This document shows, piece by piece, positions 33,079 to 42,079 of a DNA stretch of 64,000 bases. The notes under the pieces were generated by a model. That model searched no databases. It was not told the origin of the DNA and saw only the letters and a program-made list of their open reading frames with translations. Positions within the stretch are counted from its first letter, which is position 1; each line of letters opens with the position of its first letter. The translations under genes were made by a program, and so were the position numbers. Source of the DNA: Paenibacillus sp. J23TS9 (GTDB lineage Bacteria > Bacillota > Bacilli > Paenibacillales > Paenibacillaceae). The stretch covers positions 1,054,001-1,118,000 of the forward strand of contig NZ_BOSG01000001.1 in the NCBI RefSeq assembly GCF_018403225.1. Reading direction: 5' to 3'.

Positions 33079-34266
33079 GTGTCTCAATCAAGCAGCATGA
33101 ATCGCAGCTCGTCTTTTCATTATGTCATATTACTCACCGTTATTGTAGCAGCAGGGGTTAGCCAGGGGCTGCTTTTGCCCCTTTTATCCATTTTTCTGGA
33201 ACAAATGGGCGTTTCGTCTTCCATGAACGGTTTAAATGCAGCCGCACTCTATGTCGGTTCCTTCGCGATGACGCTCGTCGCTGAACGGACTCTCGGGGCG
33301 CTCGGCTTTAAGAAACTGGTAAGTGCCGGTCTTGTGCTGGTTCTGGTTTCTGTCATATTGTTTCCGCTTGTACCAAACATCAAGTTTTGGTTTATCCTCC
33401 GGCTTCTGGTTGGCATCGGAGATAGTGCGGTGCATTATTCCGCCCAGCTTTGGGTGCTGCTGGTTACCCCAGAAGAAAACAGAGGTCGAAATATTTCGAT
33501 ATACGGTATGTCGTATGGCCTGGGATTTAGTCTAGGCCCGCTCGGCATACCGCTCCTCCATATTGGAAACAGCATACCCTTTATCGCTCTTGCCATACTG
33601 GTCTTGCTGGTACTGATTCTGGTGTTGATGAAGCTTCCGGATCTTCGTCCAGAGAAGCTTAAAGAGGGGGAGCGTCCGGTGAAAAGATTCCGCCGCAGCT
33701 ATGCGTGGGCATGGTATGCCCTCATTCCGGCTTTGCTATACGGTTATATGGAATCGGGAATAAACAGTAACTTCCCTGTATACGGGTTACGTGTGGGACT
33801 GAACGAACAGCAAATCGCGTTCCTGCTGCCTTTCATCGGAATCGGGGGGCTTGTGCTTCAACTGCCGCTGGGGATGCTAAGTGACCGCTTCGGAAGGAAA
33901 CGGATTTTGATCATTTGCGGAATTCTCGGCGGTCTGGCGTTCATGCTGGTACCTATGGCCGGCACTTCCACAGTAGGGATTCTGCTCCTGCTTATGATTG
34001 CCGGCGGGATGATCGGCTCTTTCTTCTCCCTTGGTCTTGCTTACGCGGCTGATATACTCCCCAAGGTGCTGCTGCCTGCGGCCAATGTGATCGCGTCCTT
34101 TCATTTTAATATAGGGAGCATAGCGGGACCCAATATTGGAGGGACCTTGATGCAATATGGATGGAATGCGGGAATGTTTATCGTACTTGGGTCGGGTTTC
34201 ATTATATTCGCTTTTCTTGGAGTAGCCGTAAGGAAAAAATCTTTGGAAAATGCCGGAATCCTATAG
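33079..34266 (+). CDS. MFS transporter
   Basis: 395 residues with twelve predicted membrane segments. Between TM8 and TM9 sits the loop GMLSDRFGRKR (near residue 265), a standard MFS signature (GxLaDrxGrkr). The N-half also has the A-like loop VAERTLGALGFKK. I start at GTG, ten bases after GGAGG; the ATG 18 bases later is an alternative. It looks like the drug:H+ antiporter class, but the substrate is not readable. The divergent ArsR-like regulator is the natural candidate controller. Confidence 0.85.
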   Translation: MSQSSSMNRSSSFHYVILLTVIVAAGVSQGLLLPLLSIFLEQMGVSSSMNGLNAAALYVGSFAMTLVAERTLGALGFKKLVSAGLVLVLVSVILFPLVPNIKFWFILRLLVGIGDSAVHYSAQLWVLLVTPEENRGRNISIYGMSYGLGFSLGPLGIPLLHIGNSIPFIALAILVLLVLILVLMKLPDLRPEKLKEGERPVKRFRRSYAWAWYALIPALLYGYMESGINSNFPVYGLRVGLNEQQIAFLLPFIGIGGLVLQLPLGMLSDRFGRKRILIICGILGGLAFMLVPMAGTSTVGILLLLMIAGGMIGSFFSLGLAYAADILPKVLLPAANVIASFHFNIGSIAGPNIGGTLMQYGWNAGMFIVLGSGFIIFAFLGVAVRKKSLENAGIL

Positions 34267-34332
34267 CTGTACTCCTGAAAAAGAATGCTTTATGATAGTA
34301 TGAAGAGAACGAGAGACCAGAGGAGAAATGTC

Positions 34333-35058
34333 ATGATTAGAATCCAGCATTTAACCAAGTCCGTCGGAGTAGATAAAATACCTGTACTCAAGGACATTTC
34401 ACTTGATTTTCAGCGGGGGGAACTGATCGCTCTAGTGGGTGCGAGCGGAAGCGGTAAAAGCACGCTGCTGCGCTGTCTGGCCATGAAAGAGAAGTGGGAT
34501 AAAGGGACCTTCGTGGTTAACGGATTTGATGTCTTGAAGGATCCGTTTGCCGGGAAAAGAAAAATAAAACGCGAATGGGCATACTTAGAGCAAAATCCTC
34601 ATTTAAACCCCAATCGCACGGCCTTGAAAAATGTGCTGATCGGACAAGCAGGGCAAACGCCGCTTTGGAGAATGGCTACCGGCATGGTTCGGTCAGATGA
34701 TTATATGGGTGCCATGGATGTCATTGAGCAGCTGGGGCTGCTGGAAAAAGCCCATCAAAAATGTGATAAACTTAGTGGCGGAGAGCGGCAAAGAATTGCG
34801 ATTGCACGTGCCCTTGTTCACGGGGCCAAGGTAATTCTGGCGGATGAGCCCGTCATCGGACTGGATCCCAAATCGCAGGAGAGCGTTATGGAGACGCTGA
34901 AAAAGCTTTGCGAAGAAGAGAGAGTCACGGTACTAACTGTACTGCCGATTGAGCTTGCAGAACGTTACGCAACGCGGATAATGGCAATATCCGGCGGGGA
35001 AATGGCATTTGATATTTCTGGACGCCGGCTCACGGTTCGCGAACGAAATATGTTATAA
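34333..35058 (+). CDS. Orphan ABC ATPase (PhnC-like)
   Basis: 241 residues with all nucleotide-binding motifs: Walker A GASGSGKST near residue 36, signature LSGGERQR near 145, Walker B VILADEPVIGLDP near 165 and an altered H-loop region (TVLPIELAERYATRI, with no His in the usual place). PhnC-like layout with the insertion around residues 80-115 found in phosphonate importers. No permease or binding protein gene is next to it, so the partner is elsewhere or it has a non-transport role. ATG follows GAGGAGAAATGTC. An 18-bp hairpin without a U-run follows the stop. Confidence 0.8.
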   Translation: MIRIQHLTKSVGVDKIPVLKDISLDFQRGELIALVGASGSGKSTLLRCLAMKEKWDKGTFVVNGFDVLKDPFAGKRKIKREWAYLEQNPHLNPNRTALKNVLIGQAGQTPLWRMATGMVRSDDYMGAMDVIEQLGLLEKAHQKCDKLSGGERQRIAIARALVHGAKVILADEPVIGLDPKSQESVMETLKKLCEEERVTVLTVLPIELAERYATRIMAISGGEMAFDISGRRLTVRERNML

Positions 35059-35099
35059 AGCCTCTTAAACAGGCTTTGGATAGAAAAGAGTGATTCATT

Positions 35100-36425
35100 T
35101 TGGTAAAACGCTACTGGATCTATTTCCCTGCCGCATTTCTTTTGATGCTTCTGCTAAGTGGCTGCTCGTTTATCAGTGACCCGGTCCTGATGATGCAAAC
35201 ACCGCAGCTGTCTGCTGAAAAGGAATCATTGCGGTCCATCATTATGGCCCAGCTGCCTGAGGATGCCAACCTGATCCGGTCAAACGAAGAAGACGATACG
35301 AATGTCATACATTTTGTTGATCTCGATAATGATGGCATAAGTGAAGCGGTCGTATTTTACGAGACACCGGATCAAAACATCGGCGTTCACGGTATTATCT
35401 TTAAAAAAAGCAATGATACTTGGGTCAAGCAAATAACCTTTGATGGTGTAGGTAAGGTTCTGGAATCCCTTTATTTCAAAGATATGACTAACGATGGTAA
35501 AGTGGATATCGTAGCTGGATTTTCAATGGGTAACGAAGAGACTCAGAACCGTGTTTTTATATACAGCTACAATGGTAAGAGTCTGGAAAGGGTGCTGGAG
35601 CGTCCTTATACGAATTTTGTCATCAGCGATATGAACAAAGATCATATTAATGATCTTACGATCGTGGATCTCAAACATGGGGAAAGCAACTTCATTACGA
35701 CGTTCCAATACGATGAAGGCAGCTTTGTCGAACTGGACAGACTTGAACTGAAGCCGTATATTTACGAATATTACAATATTGTCGCAGGTAAAGTGTTTGT
35801 CGATCAAGAAGGAAACAGCATCGAGGGAATTGTACTGGATGCTACACTCTCTACGGTCGGAGACGCTTCCTTCACGAGCATCATCGTTATGCAGGATGGT
35901 AAACTCAAATCGGTGTTCGAGAAGGATGACCAGACGTTCAGGCAATCCAGGATTTTTAGCGAAGATGTTAACAATGATGGTATTATTGAGATTCCTCTGC
36001 TGACAAAGCCGGCTGGATGGGAGTATTTTGACCAGAAGGAAATCCCTTATTTTTATTCTTATTACCAGTGGGATGGAAAGACCGGTTTGAAATTCATCGC
36101 AGAGAAATACCATGATAAGAAAAATGATTTCGATTTCGGGTTTTTTCCTCCGCAATGGCATAACAAAATTACGGTGGATACCAAATCCCAAAAAGATAAA
36201 TATTTGCGGTTTTACATGATTGGCACAGGAAAAACAGTCGCGGAGATTAAGTTCTTCTCGCAGACCGAGTGGGAAAAGCAGCATGAAGACTGGAAATATC
36301 TGTCCCGGAATAGTGGAAAGGTCATTGGCTATAAAAAGAGCGCCGACTTTGACCTGAACAATAACAAAAGTAAATCAAAGGACGAGGTACCTCCGATAGA
36401 AAGGAAGGACAAGCAAAGTGAGTAA
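35100..36425 (+). CDS. Lipoprotein with four DxDxDG-type repeats
   Basis: 441 residues. The signal peptide and lipobox LLSGC place the lipidated Cys at residue 22. Four evenly spaced Asp motifs follow (VDLDNDGISE, KDMTNDGKVD, SDMNKDHIND, EDVNNDGIIE), as in VCBS/FG-GAP beta-propeller repeats that bind calcium. The C-terminus is Lys/Asp-rich. It starts at TTG. Its 3' end overlaps the response regulator by eight bases and the kinase follows, so it is probably an extracellular partner of that two-component system. Confidence 0.82.
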   Translation: MVKRYWIYFPAAFLLMLLLSGCSFISDPVLMMQTPQLSAEKESLRSIIMAQLPEDANLIRSNEEDDTNVIHFVDLDNDGISEAVVFYETPDQNIGVHGIIFKKSNDTWVKQITFDGVGKVLESLYFKDMTNDGKVDIVAGFSMGNEETQNRVFIYSYNGKSLERVLERPYTNFVISDMNKDHINDLTIVDLKHGESNFITTFQYDEGSFVELDRLELKPYIYEYYNIVAGKVFVDQEGNSIEGIVLDATLSTVGDASFTSIIVMQDGKLKSVFEKDDQTFRQSRIFSEDVNNDGIIEIPLLTKPAGWEYFDQKEIPYFYSYYQWDGKTGLKFIAEKYHDKKNDFDFGFFPPQWHNKITVDTKSQKDKYLRFYMIGTGKTVAEIKFFSQTEWEKQHEDWKYLSRNSGKVIGYKKSADFDLNNNKSKSKDEVPPIERKDKQSE

Positions 36426-37116
36426 AGTATTGATTTTGGAAGATGAAGATTCCATCCGCAGTTTTATCGTAATCAATTTAAAACGCAACGGTTTTGATGT
36501 GCTAGAGGCATCCAATGGCAATGAAGCGCTTGACCTTTTAATGAGTACTCCGGATATTGATATTGCGCTGCTGGACGTGATGGTGCCGGGCATTGACGGC
36601 TTTGAGGTGTGCCGGCGCATTCGTGAAACGAATGAGCGTTTGGGCATTATTTTCTTGACCGCCAAGGTTCAGGAACAAGACAAGGTCTATGCCTTGTCGG
36701 TGGGTGCTGACGATCATGTCAGTAAGCCATTCAGTCCAACCGAGCTGATCGCAAGAATTCAGTCTCTGCTCCGCAGAGTCAATGTACATCGTGAAACCTC
36801 AGCGAAGGTTAGTTTTCAGTCCGGACCATTTGCTCTGGATTTAATTTCCAAACAGTTTAAAAAGAACGGGCATAATATTGAACTTACACCGACAGAATTC
36901 TCACTGGTGCAATTTTTTCTAGAAAAAGAAAATACCCCGCTCAGCCGGGACGTGCTTCTCGATCACGTATGGGGCAAGGAATATATGGGGGATCCGAAAA
37001 TCGTTGACGTAAACATCCGCCGTCTGCGCCAAAAGATTGAAGATAATCCTTCCGAGCCCGAGTTTCTCCAGACCGTATGGGGTCACGGGTATAAATGGAA
37101 GGGTCAGGGACAATGA
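36418..37116 (+). CDS. OmpR-type response regulator
   Basis: 232 residues with a complete receiver: acidic pair in LEDED, phospho-acceptor Asp53 in LLDVMVPG, conserved Thr in FLTAKVQ and Lys in SKPFSP. The C-terminal winged helix ends VWGHGYKW. It starts at GTG inside the lipoprotein gene and its last bases overlap the kinase start (ATGA). Cognate to the following histidine kinase. It contrasts with the pseudo-receiver regulator earlier in the window. Confidence 0.93.
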   Translation: MSKVLILEDEDSIRSFIVINLKRNGFDVLEASNGNEALDLLMSTPDIDIALLDVMVPGIDGFEVCRRIRETNERLGIIFLTAKVQEQDKVYALSVGADDHVSKPFSPTELIARIQSLLRRVNVHRETSAKVSFQSGPFALDLISKQFKKNGHNIELTPTEFSLVQFFLEKENTPLSRDVLLDHVWGKEYMGDPKIVDVNIRRLRQKIEDNPSEPEFLQTVWGHGYKWKGQGQ

Positions 37117-38552
37117 TCAAGAAAGGCATTCGCCGGCAGATCGTCATGCATTACTTCATCGTGGTGTTTTCGACGCTGCTGTTGGCCGAAGTCATTTTTT
37201 TGCTAGCCATACGAAGTTATTATTATGACAGCATAAACAGCCATATTACGCAGCATATCAAACAAGTGGAGGAGTACCAGAAATTTGGTACCTCCTCCAA
37301 TGAAGGTAAAGATGACCTTGGAAATTTGCTCATGGTATACAAGCTCAATTATACCGAGATGCAGATTCTTAATATCCAGGGTGATGTTCTTATTAACTCT
37401 TCTGATTTTCAGCCTGATGTTTCCATTAAGACCAGTGATATCTCCCAGGCTCAATCCGGGAATATCGGCAGATGGGTTGGCCGGCAGCCAAACACAGGGG
37501 AAGATGTCATGGCGGTCTCCAAGATGGAACAGGACAATGGACGAGATTCTTATATCGTCAGATACGTCACTTCACTGGAAAAAGTTAATGCGAAATTGTT
37601 TAATGTCACATTGATCGCGACGGCGGTAGCTGCCGCAGTGCTGGCTCTCGTCTTGGCGTTCAGCTTGGGACTGGCGAATTCGATTGTCAAACCGCTAAAC
37701 ACCATTACTGCCGTTTCGGCGCAAATGGCCAGGGGCAAATTCAATATCAGAATTAAAGGCAATTACAAGTATGAGCTGGGAGAACTTGCTTCAACACTAA
37801 ATTATATGGCACAGGAAATTGTACGCAGTAACCAGGTAAAAGATGACTTCATTTCCTCCATTTCTCATGAGCTTAGGACACCTCTAACGAGTATCAAAGG
37901 CTGGAGTGAAACCATTAACTCGGGTGGATATGATCCTGAAGAGACGAAGATTGGCATGGAGATTATCACCAAGGAGACGGAGCGTTTGATTGGACTGGTG
38001 GAAGAAATTCTTGATTTCTCCAAGCTGCAGCAAAATGAGATGAAGGTGTCATTTGCACGTGTTGATCTGAAGGAACTGCTCCAGGAAATTATGTTGAATT
38101 TGTGGACTAAAGCAGAGAAGCGTACTATTGAGCTTCGCCTTGATTCGGTCGATAAGCCCCTCGTCGAAGGGGATGCCAACCGGCTGAAGCAGGTCTTTTT
38201 AAACCTGATAGATAATGCCATTAAATTCTCACATGAAAACTCGGCAATCGACTTGTTCGTATCCTTTGAGGGCAATAATGTGGTCGTTCAGGTACATGAT
38301 ACGGGAATCGGCATAAGTGAAGACCATTTGGTTAGAGTAAAAGACCGTTTCTTCCAGGTCGATCCGCTGAACGGTGGTACGGGTCTGGGGCTGGCCATTT
38401 CACAGCAGTTGGTTGAACTTCATCACGGTATTCTGCTGATTCAAAGTGAGCTGGATGTAGGTACCACCATTGTGGTTAGGCTGCCGAGACTGCTTGAAGC
38501 TGAGGAATCCGAAATTCCTCAGCTCCCAGGAGCGGAAACAACACAGGATTAA
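37113..38552 (+). CDS. Sensor histidine kinase
   Basis: 479 residues. TM1 covers about residues 12-34, an extracytoplasmic domain 35-160, TM2 165-187, HAMP 188-240. The HisKA domain has His252 in SISHELRTPLTS. The ATPase has the N-box DNAIKFS, G1 DTGIGI and G2 GTGLGLA. I choose the ATG overlapping the regulator stop (ATGA) over an ATG 18 bases upstream. The extracellular domain carries no recognised fold. The linked lipoprotein could present or modulate the signal. Confidence 0.92.
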   Translation: MIKKGIRRQIVMHYFIVVFSTLLLAEVIFLLAIRSYYYDSINSHITQHIKQVEEYQKFGTSSNEGKDDLGNLLMVYKLNYTEMQILNIQGDVLINSSDFQPDVSIKTSDISQAQSGNIGRWVGRQPNTGEDVMAVSKMEQDNGRDSYIVRYVTSLEKVNAKLFNVTLIATAVAAAVLALVLAFSLGLANSIVKPLNTITAVSAQMARGKFNIRIKGNYKYELGELASTLNYMAQEIVRSNQVKDDFISSISHELRTPLTSIKGWSETINSGGYDPEETKIGMEIITKETERLIGLVEEILDFSKLQQNEMKVSFARVDLKELLQEIMLNLWTKAEKRTIELRLDSVDKPLVEGDANRLKQVFLNLIDNAIKFSHENSAIDLFVSFEGNNVVVQVHDTGIGISEDHLVRVKDRFFQVDPLNGGTGLGLAISQQLVELHHGILLIQSELDVGTTIVVRLPRLLEAEESEIPQLPGAETTQD

Positions 38553-38561
38553 GACATCATG

Positions 38562-38602
38562 AAAAGAGCGAAATCCGCGAGTGGCGGCTTTCGCTCTTTT
38601 GT
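38562..38602. terminator. Bidirectional terminator between the kinase and glgC
   Basis: AAAAGAGCGAAA pairs with TTTCGCTCTTTT around an inner CCGC / GCGG, with U-runs on both strands. It serves the kinase operon and the convergent glgC. Confidence 0.88.
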
Positions 38603-38627
38603 ATATGAGAACCGGTAACTCCGAATA

Positions 38628-39848
38628 TTATGAGGATAAGCCCTCGGCACGAAGACGACCTGTCTTTTCGTATACATCCTGAAGCAAGCGGGAAGGCTGG
38701 GTACGAACCGTTGGTTTTGGCAGTACGGTTTCATAAGGCCCGATGACAACCACTTGATCAGCCGTTCCTTTAATGACTGCACCTTCCTTGATCACTGCAC
38801 CTTCACCGATAATGGCACGTTCAATATGGACATTGCGCCCAATTTTAACGTTTGGCATTACGATGCTGTCTTTGATCTCGGAGAATTTGCCGACTTCAAC
38901 ACCGCAAAACACGACAGACTGATAAGCCGATCCATCCATCGAGCTGGTCTCGGAAATCAGACAATTTGCTGCCACTCCCGTTCTGGTTTTATGCGAATTA
39001 ACCTTTGTGCGCCACGGACGTGAATACATTGGCCATTCACTGTTATGCAGCTTCCAGGAGGAATCATTGGCCAGCAGATCCATATGAGCTTCCCACAGGC
39101 TATTGACGGTACCAACGTCTTTCCAGTAACCATCGAAGCGGTAAGCGAACATACGGTTTTGCTCGTTTAGCATTTTTGGAATCAAGTCTTTCCCGAAATC
39201 ATGACTGGAAGATGAATCAGCTGCATCCTCCAACAGATGACGGCGAAGATAATCCCATTGGAAAAGATAAATGCCCATGGAAGCCAAATTGCTTTCCGGT
39301 TCTGCAGGTTTTTCTGCAAATTCAGAAATGCGGAGCTCATCGTTTACACTCATCACTCCGAAACGGCTCGCTTCTTCCCAAGGAACCTCCATTACGGAAA
39401 TTGTGGCTTCGGCTCCTTGCTGCTTGTGAAATTGAAGCATTTTATTGTAATCCATGTGGTAAATATGATCTCCCGAAAGAATAAGAACATGTTCAGGATG
39501 TTGACCGTCTATATATTCAATGTTTTTATAGATGGCGTCAGCTGTTCCTAAGTATTCTGCGGATCCTGTATTGTAGGAAGGGAGCAGGGTAATTCCGTTC
39601 TCTCCTTTATTCTGGAGACCCCATGGTTCACCTTCTCCGATATGTTTATGGAGCGATTCTGCCTCATACTGTGTAAGGACACCGATCGTATCGATACCCG
39701 AATTCACACAGTTGCTGAGAGGAAAATCGATTATGCGGTAGCGACCGCCAAAAGGTACAGCCGGCTTTGCCTGTTTAGATGTCAGAGGTGCGAGTCTGCG
39801 GCCTTCACCTCCGGCAAGCAACATGGCGATGCAATCTTTCTTATTCAT
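38628..39848 (-). CDS. glgC: Glucose-1-phosphate adenylyltransferase
   Basis: 406 residues; makes ADP-glucose for glycogen synthesis. The nucleotide loop is [14 protein letters not shown] near residue 9; [18 protein letters not shown] near 32 and the sugar-phosphate site GTADAIYKN near 107 follow. The C-terminal third is a left-handed beta-helix of hexapeptide repeats ([19 protein letters not shown] and [16 protein letters not shown]). I start at the ATG behind GGGAGGGAAACGAC; a longer in-frame reading upstream has a hydrophobic, non-conserved start. It is divergent from glgB rather than in one operon with it. No glgD paralogue is present. Confidence 0.95.
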   Translation of the reverse strand: MNKKDCIAMLLAGGEGRRLAPLTSKQAKPAVPFGGRYRIIDFPLSNCVNSGIDTIGVLTQYEAESLHKHIGEGEPWGLQNKGENGITLLPSYNTGSAEYLGTADAIYKNIEYIDGQHPEHVLILSGDHIYHMDYNKMLQFHKQQGAEATISVMEVPWEEASRFGVMSVNDELRISEFAEKPAEPESNLASMGIYLFQWDYLRRHLLEDAADSSSSHDFGKDLIPKMLNEQNRMFAYRFDGYWKDVGTVNSLWEAHMDLLANDSSWKLHNSEWPMYSRPWRTKVNSHKTRTGVAANCLISETSSMDGSAYQSVVFCGVEVGKFSEIKDSIVMPNVKIGRNVHIERAIIGEGAVIKEGAVIKGTADQVVVIGPYETVLPKPTVRTQPSRLLQDVYEKTGRLRAEGLSS

Positions 39849-40036
39849 GTCGTTTCCCTCCCAAAAATTTGTCAATGTAGTACATACATAAACGATTGTC
39901 AGCCCCACTGAAACGATTATATTGAAAAATAATTGAAAAATTACAAATTTATTTTTCAAGAAACATTTTCTCGTTTATTTTGGCTAGAATGGGGTAATGG
40001 TTTAGGTGCACTATATTTATAAAGCAGGTGATCTTA

Positions 40037-42079
40037 TTGGCTAAAATAAACAATCTAACCGGACTGCCGCCTACAGATGAAGATATATACTTATTCCATG
40101 AAGGGACCTCCTACCACAGTTACAGAATCTTGGGCGCTCATCCTGCTGTGGAAGAGGGTTTGGAAGGCGTCCGGTTTACCGTTTGGGCTCCGCATGCCCG
40201 GCAAGTCGGTCTGGCATCCGACTTTAACGGTTGGGACGGAGTTGAGGATTCATTACATAAGATACCCGATTCGGGCGTTTGGACTCGCTTTTTCCCCGGC
40301 ATAACGACAGGTACTTTTTACAAATATGACATTGAAGGACCGAGCGGCGAACGCTTTTTAAAAGCAGACCCCTATGCCTTTGAAGCTGAGCTCCGTCCTG
40401 CTACCGCATCCGTTGTATCCGATTTAAACGGCTATGCTTGGCAAGATGCAGCCTGGAGGCGAAAGAAGAAGGGGCTTTACAGCAAGCCCGTCAATATTTA
40501 TGAGGTTCATTTGGGAACCTGGAGGCAAAAGGAAGATGGAACGCTATACACCTACCGGGAGATCGCCGACTTACTGATTCCTTATATCAAACAAATGAAA
40601 TATACACATGTAGAATTTATGCCGCTCGCTGAACATCCTTATGATCTGTCATGGGGATATCAGTGCACAGGATATTTTGCTGTCACCAGTCGTTTTGGAT
40701 CACCTCAAGACTTTATGTATCTTGTAGATGCATGTCATCAGGCCGATATCGGGGTCATCATCGATTGGGTCCCTGCCCATTTTACGAAGGATGCCCATGG
40801 TCTGCGGATGTTTGACGAAACACCTTTGTTCGAATATGCAGATCCCCTGAAGGCCGAAAAACCAGGCTGGGGTACGCTAAGCTTTGATTACAGCAAGCCT
40901 GAGATTCATTCGTTTTTGATTTCCAATGCCTTGTTTTGGCTGGATCTATTTCATATTGATGGTCTCCGTGTCGATGCCGTTACCAGCATGCTGCGTCTCG
41001 ATTTTGAGAAAAAAGAAGGACAATTTCATTTGAATGAGCATGGTGGTATTGAAAATTTGGAAGCTATATCATTTTTGCAGAAGCTCAATACAACAGTTTT
41101 TAATTACTACCCGTATACACTGATGATGGCTGAAGAATCAAGCGCATGGCCGGGTGTCACTTCCCCTGTGGATGAGAATGGGCTTGGCTTCAATTACAAA
41201 TGGAATATGGGCTGGATGAACGATACGCTGGATTATGTGGAAGCATCATTTGAAGATAGGCCTTCCAAGCATCACTTGCTGACTTTTCCGATTGCATATG
41301 CTTATTCAGACAACTATGCACTGCCGCTCAGCCACGATGAGGTTGTCCACGGTAAAAAGTCCTTGCTGGGTAAAATGCCCGGAGATTACAGCCAGAAGTT
41401 TGCAGGACTCCGGATTTTGCTGGGATATCAAATGACGCATCCGGGTAAAAAGCTGCTGTTCATGGGTAGTGAATTCGGACAGTTTATCGAGTGGCGCGAC
41501 CAATACGAGCTGGATTGGCTGCTTTTGGAATATGATGCACACCGGAAGATGCAGACCTATACGGCAGAACTGAATCAATTGTATCTTGAAGAAAAAGCCC
41601 TGTGGGAGCGGGATCATGAACTGGAGGGATACCAATGGATCAGTCCGCATGACTCCAAACAGAGCGTCATCTCTTATATTAGAAAAGGGAAGAAAGCCGG
41701 CGATACGTTGATTGTTTTAATCAACTTTCTGCCGGTGGAACGCAGGCAATACCGCATTGGGGTACCCCGCCCCGGCAAGTATGTACCTGTTTTCCAAAGC
41801 GAAGATGAAAGATATGGGGGACGAGGTGCTTCTATTTTGGAGCCGATTCTGACCGAGAAAATAACTTGGCATGAACAATTAAACAGTTTGGAAATCACTT
41901 TGCCCCCACTTAGTTTTATTGTCTTGAAGCGTGTAACGGTCAGCCGTCAATCGGAACCATCGGCAATCAAATTAGAACAAGGCAAAAAAAAGAACTCCAA
42001 GGTATCGGCACGCAAACAGAGTGCATCAAAACAATCTGAAGAAGCCATGGCATCCAATGAAGGAGGAAATGAAGTATGA
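40037..42079 (+). CDS. glgB: 1,4-alpha-glucan branching enzyme
   Basis: 680-residue GH13 enzyme with an N-terminal CBM48 (about residues 20-120: VRFTVWAPHARQVGLASDFN). The catalytic residues match the family in spacing: nucleophile Asp313 in DGLRVDAV, acid Glu366 in MMAEESSAWPG and Asp434 in LPLSHDEVVHG. A low-complexity Lys/Ser-rich tail of about 35 residues is unusual. TTG start after AGGTGATCTTA; a GTG nine bases earlier has no ribosome binding site. It is translationally coupled to glgA by ATGA. Confidence 0.95.
   Translation: MAKINNLTGLPPTDEDIYLFHEGTSYHSYRILGAHPAVEEGLEGVRFTVWAPHARQVGLASDFNGWDGVEDSLHKIPDSGVWTRFFPGITTGTFYKYDIEGPSGERFLKADPYAFEAELRPATASVVSDLNGYAWQDAAWRRKKKGLYSKPVNIYEVHLGTWRQKEDGTLYTYREIADLLIPYIKQMKYTHVEFMPLAEHPYDLSWGYQCTGYFAVTSRFGSPQDFMYLVDACHQADIGVIIDWVPAHFTKDAHGLRMFDETPLFEYADPLKAEKPGWGTLSFDYSKPEIHSFLISNALFWLDLFHIDGLRVDAVTSMLRLDFEKKEGQFHLNEHGGIENLEAISFLQKLNTTVFNYYPYTLMMAEESSAWPGVTSPVDENGLGFNYKWNMGWMNDTLDYVEASFEDRPSKHHLLTFPIAYAYSDNYALPLSHDEVVHGKKSLLGKMPGDYSQKFAGLRILLGYQMTHPGKKLLFMGSEFGQFIEWRDQYELDWLLLEYDAHRKMQTYTAELNQLYLEEKALWERDHELEGYQWISPHDSKQSVISYIRKGKKAGDTLIVLINFLPVERRQYRIGVPRPGKYVPVFQSEDERYGGRGASILEPILTEKITWHEQLNSLEITLPPLSFIVLKRVTVSRQSEPSAIKLEQGKKKNSKVSARKQSASKQSEEAMASNEGGNEV

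Noticed and set aside
35057..35078. Terminator after the orphan ABC ATPase
   Set aside because: AAAGCCT / AGGCTTT hairpin is present but no U-run follows; the downstream lipoprotein gene may be read through.
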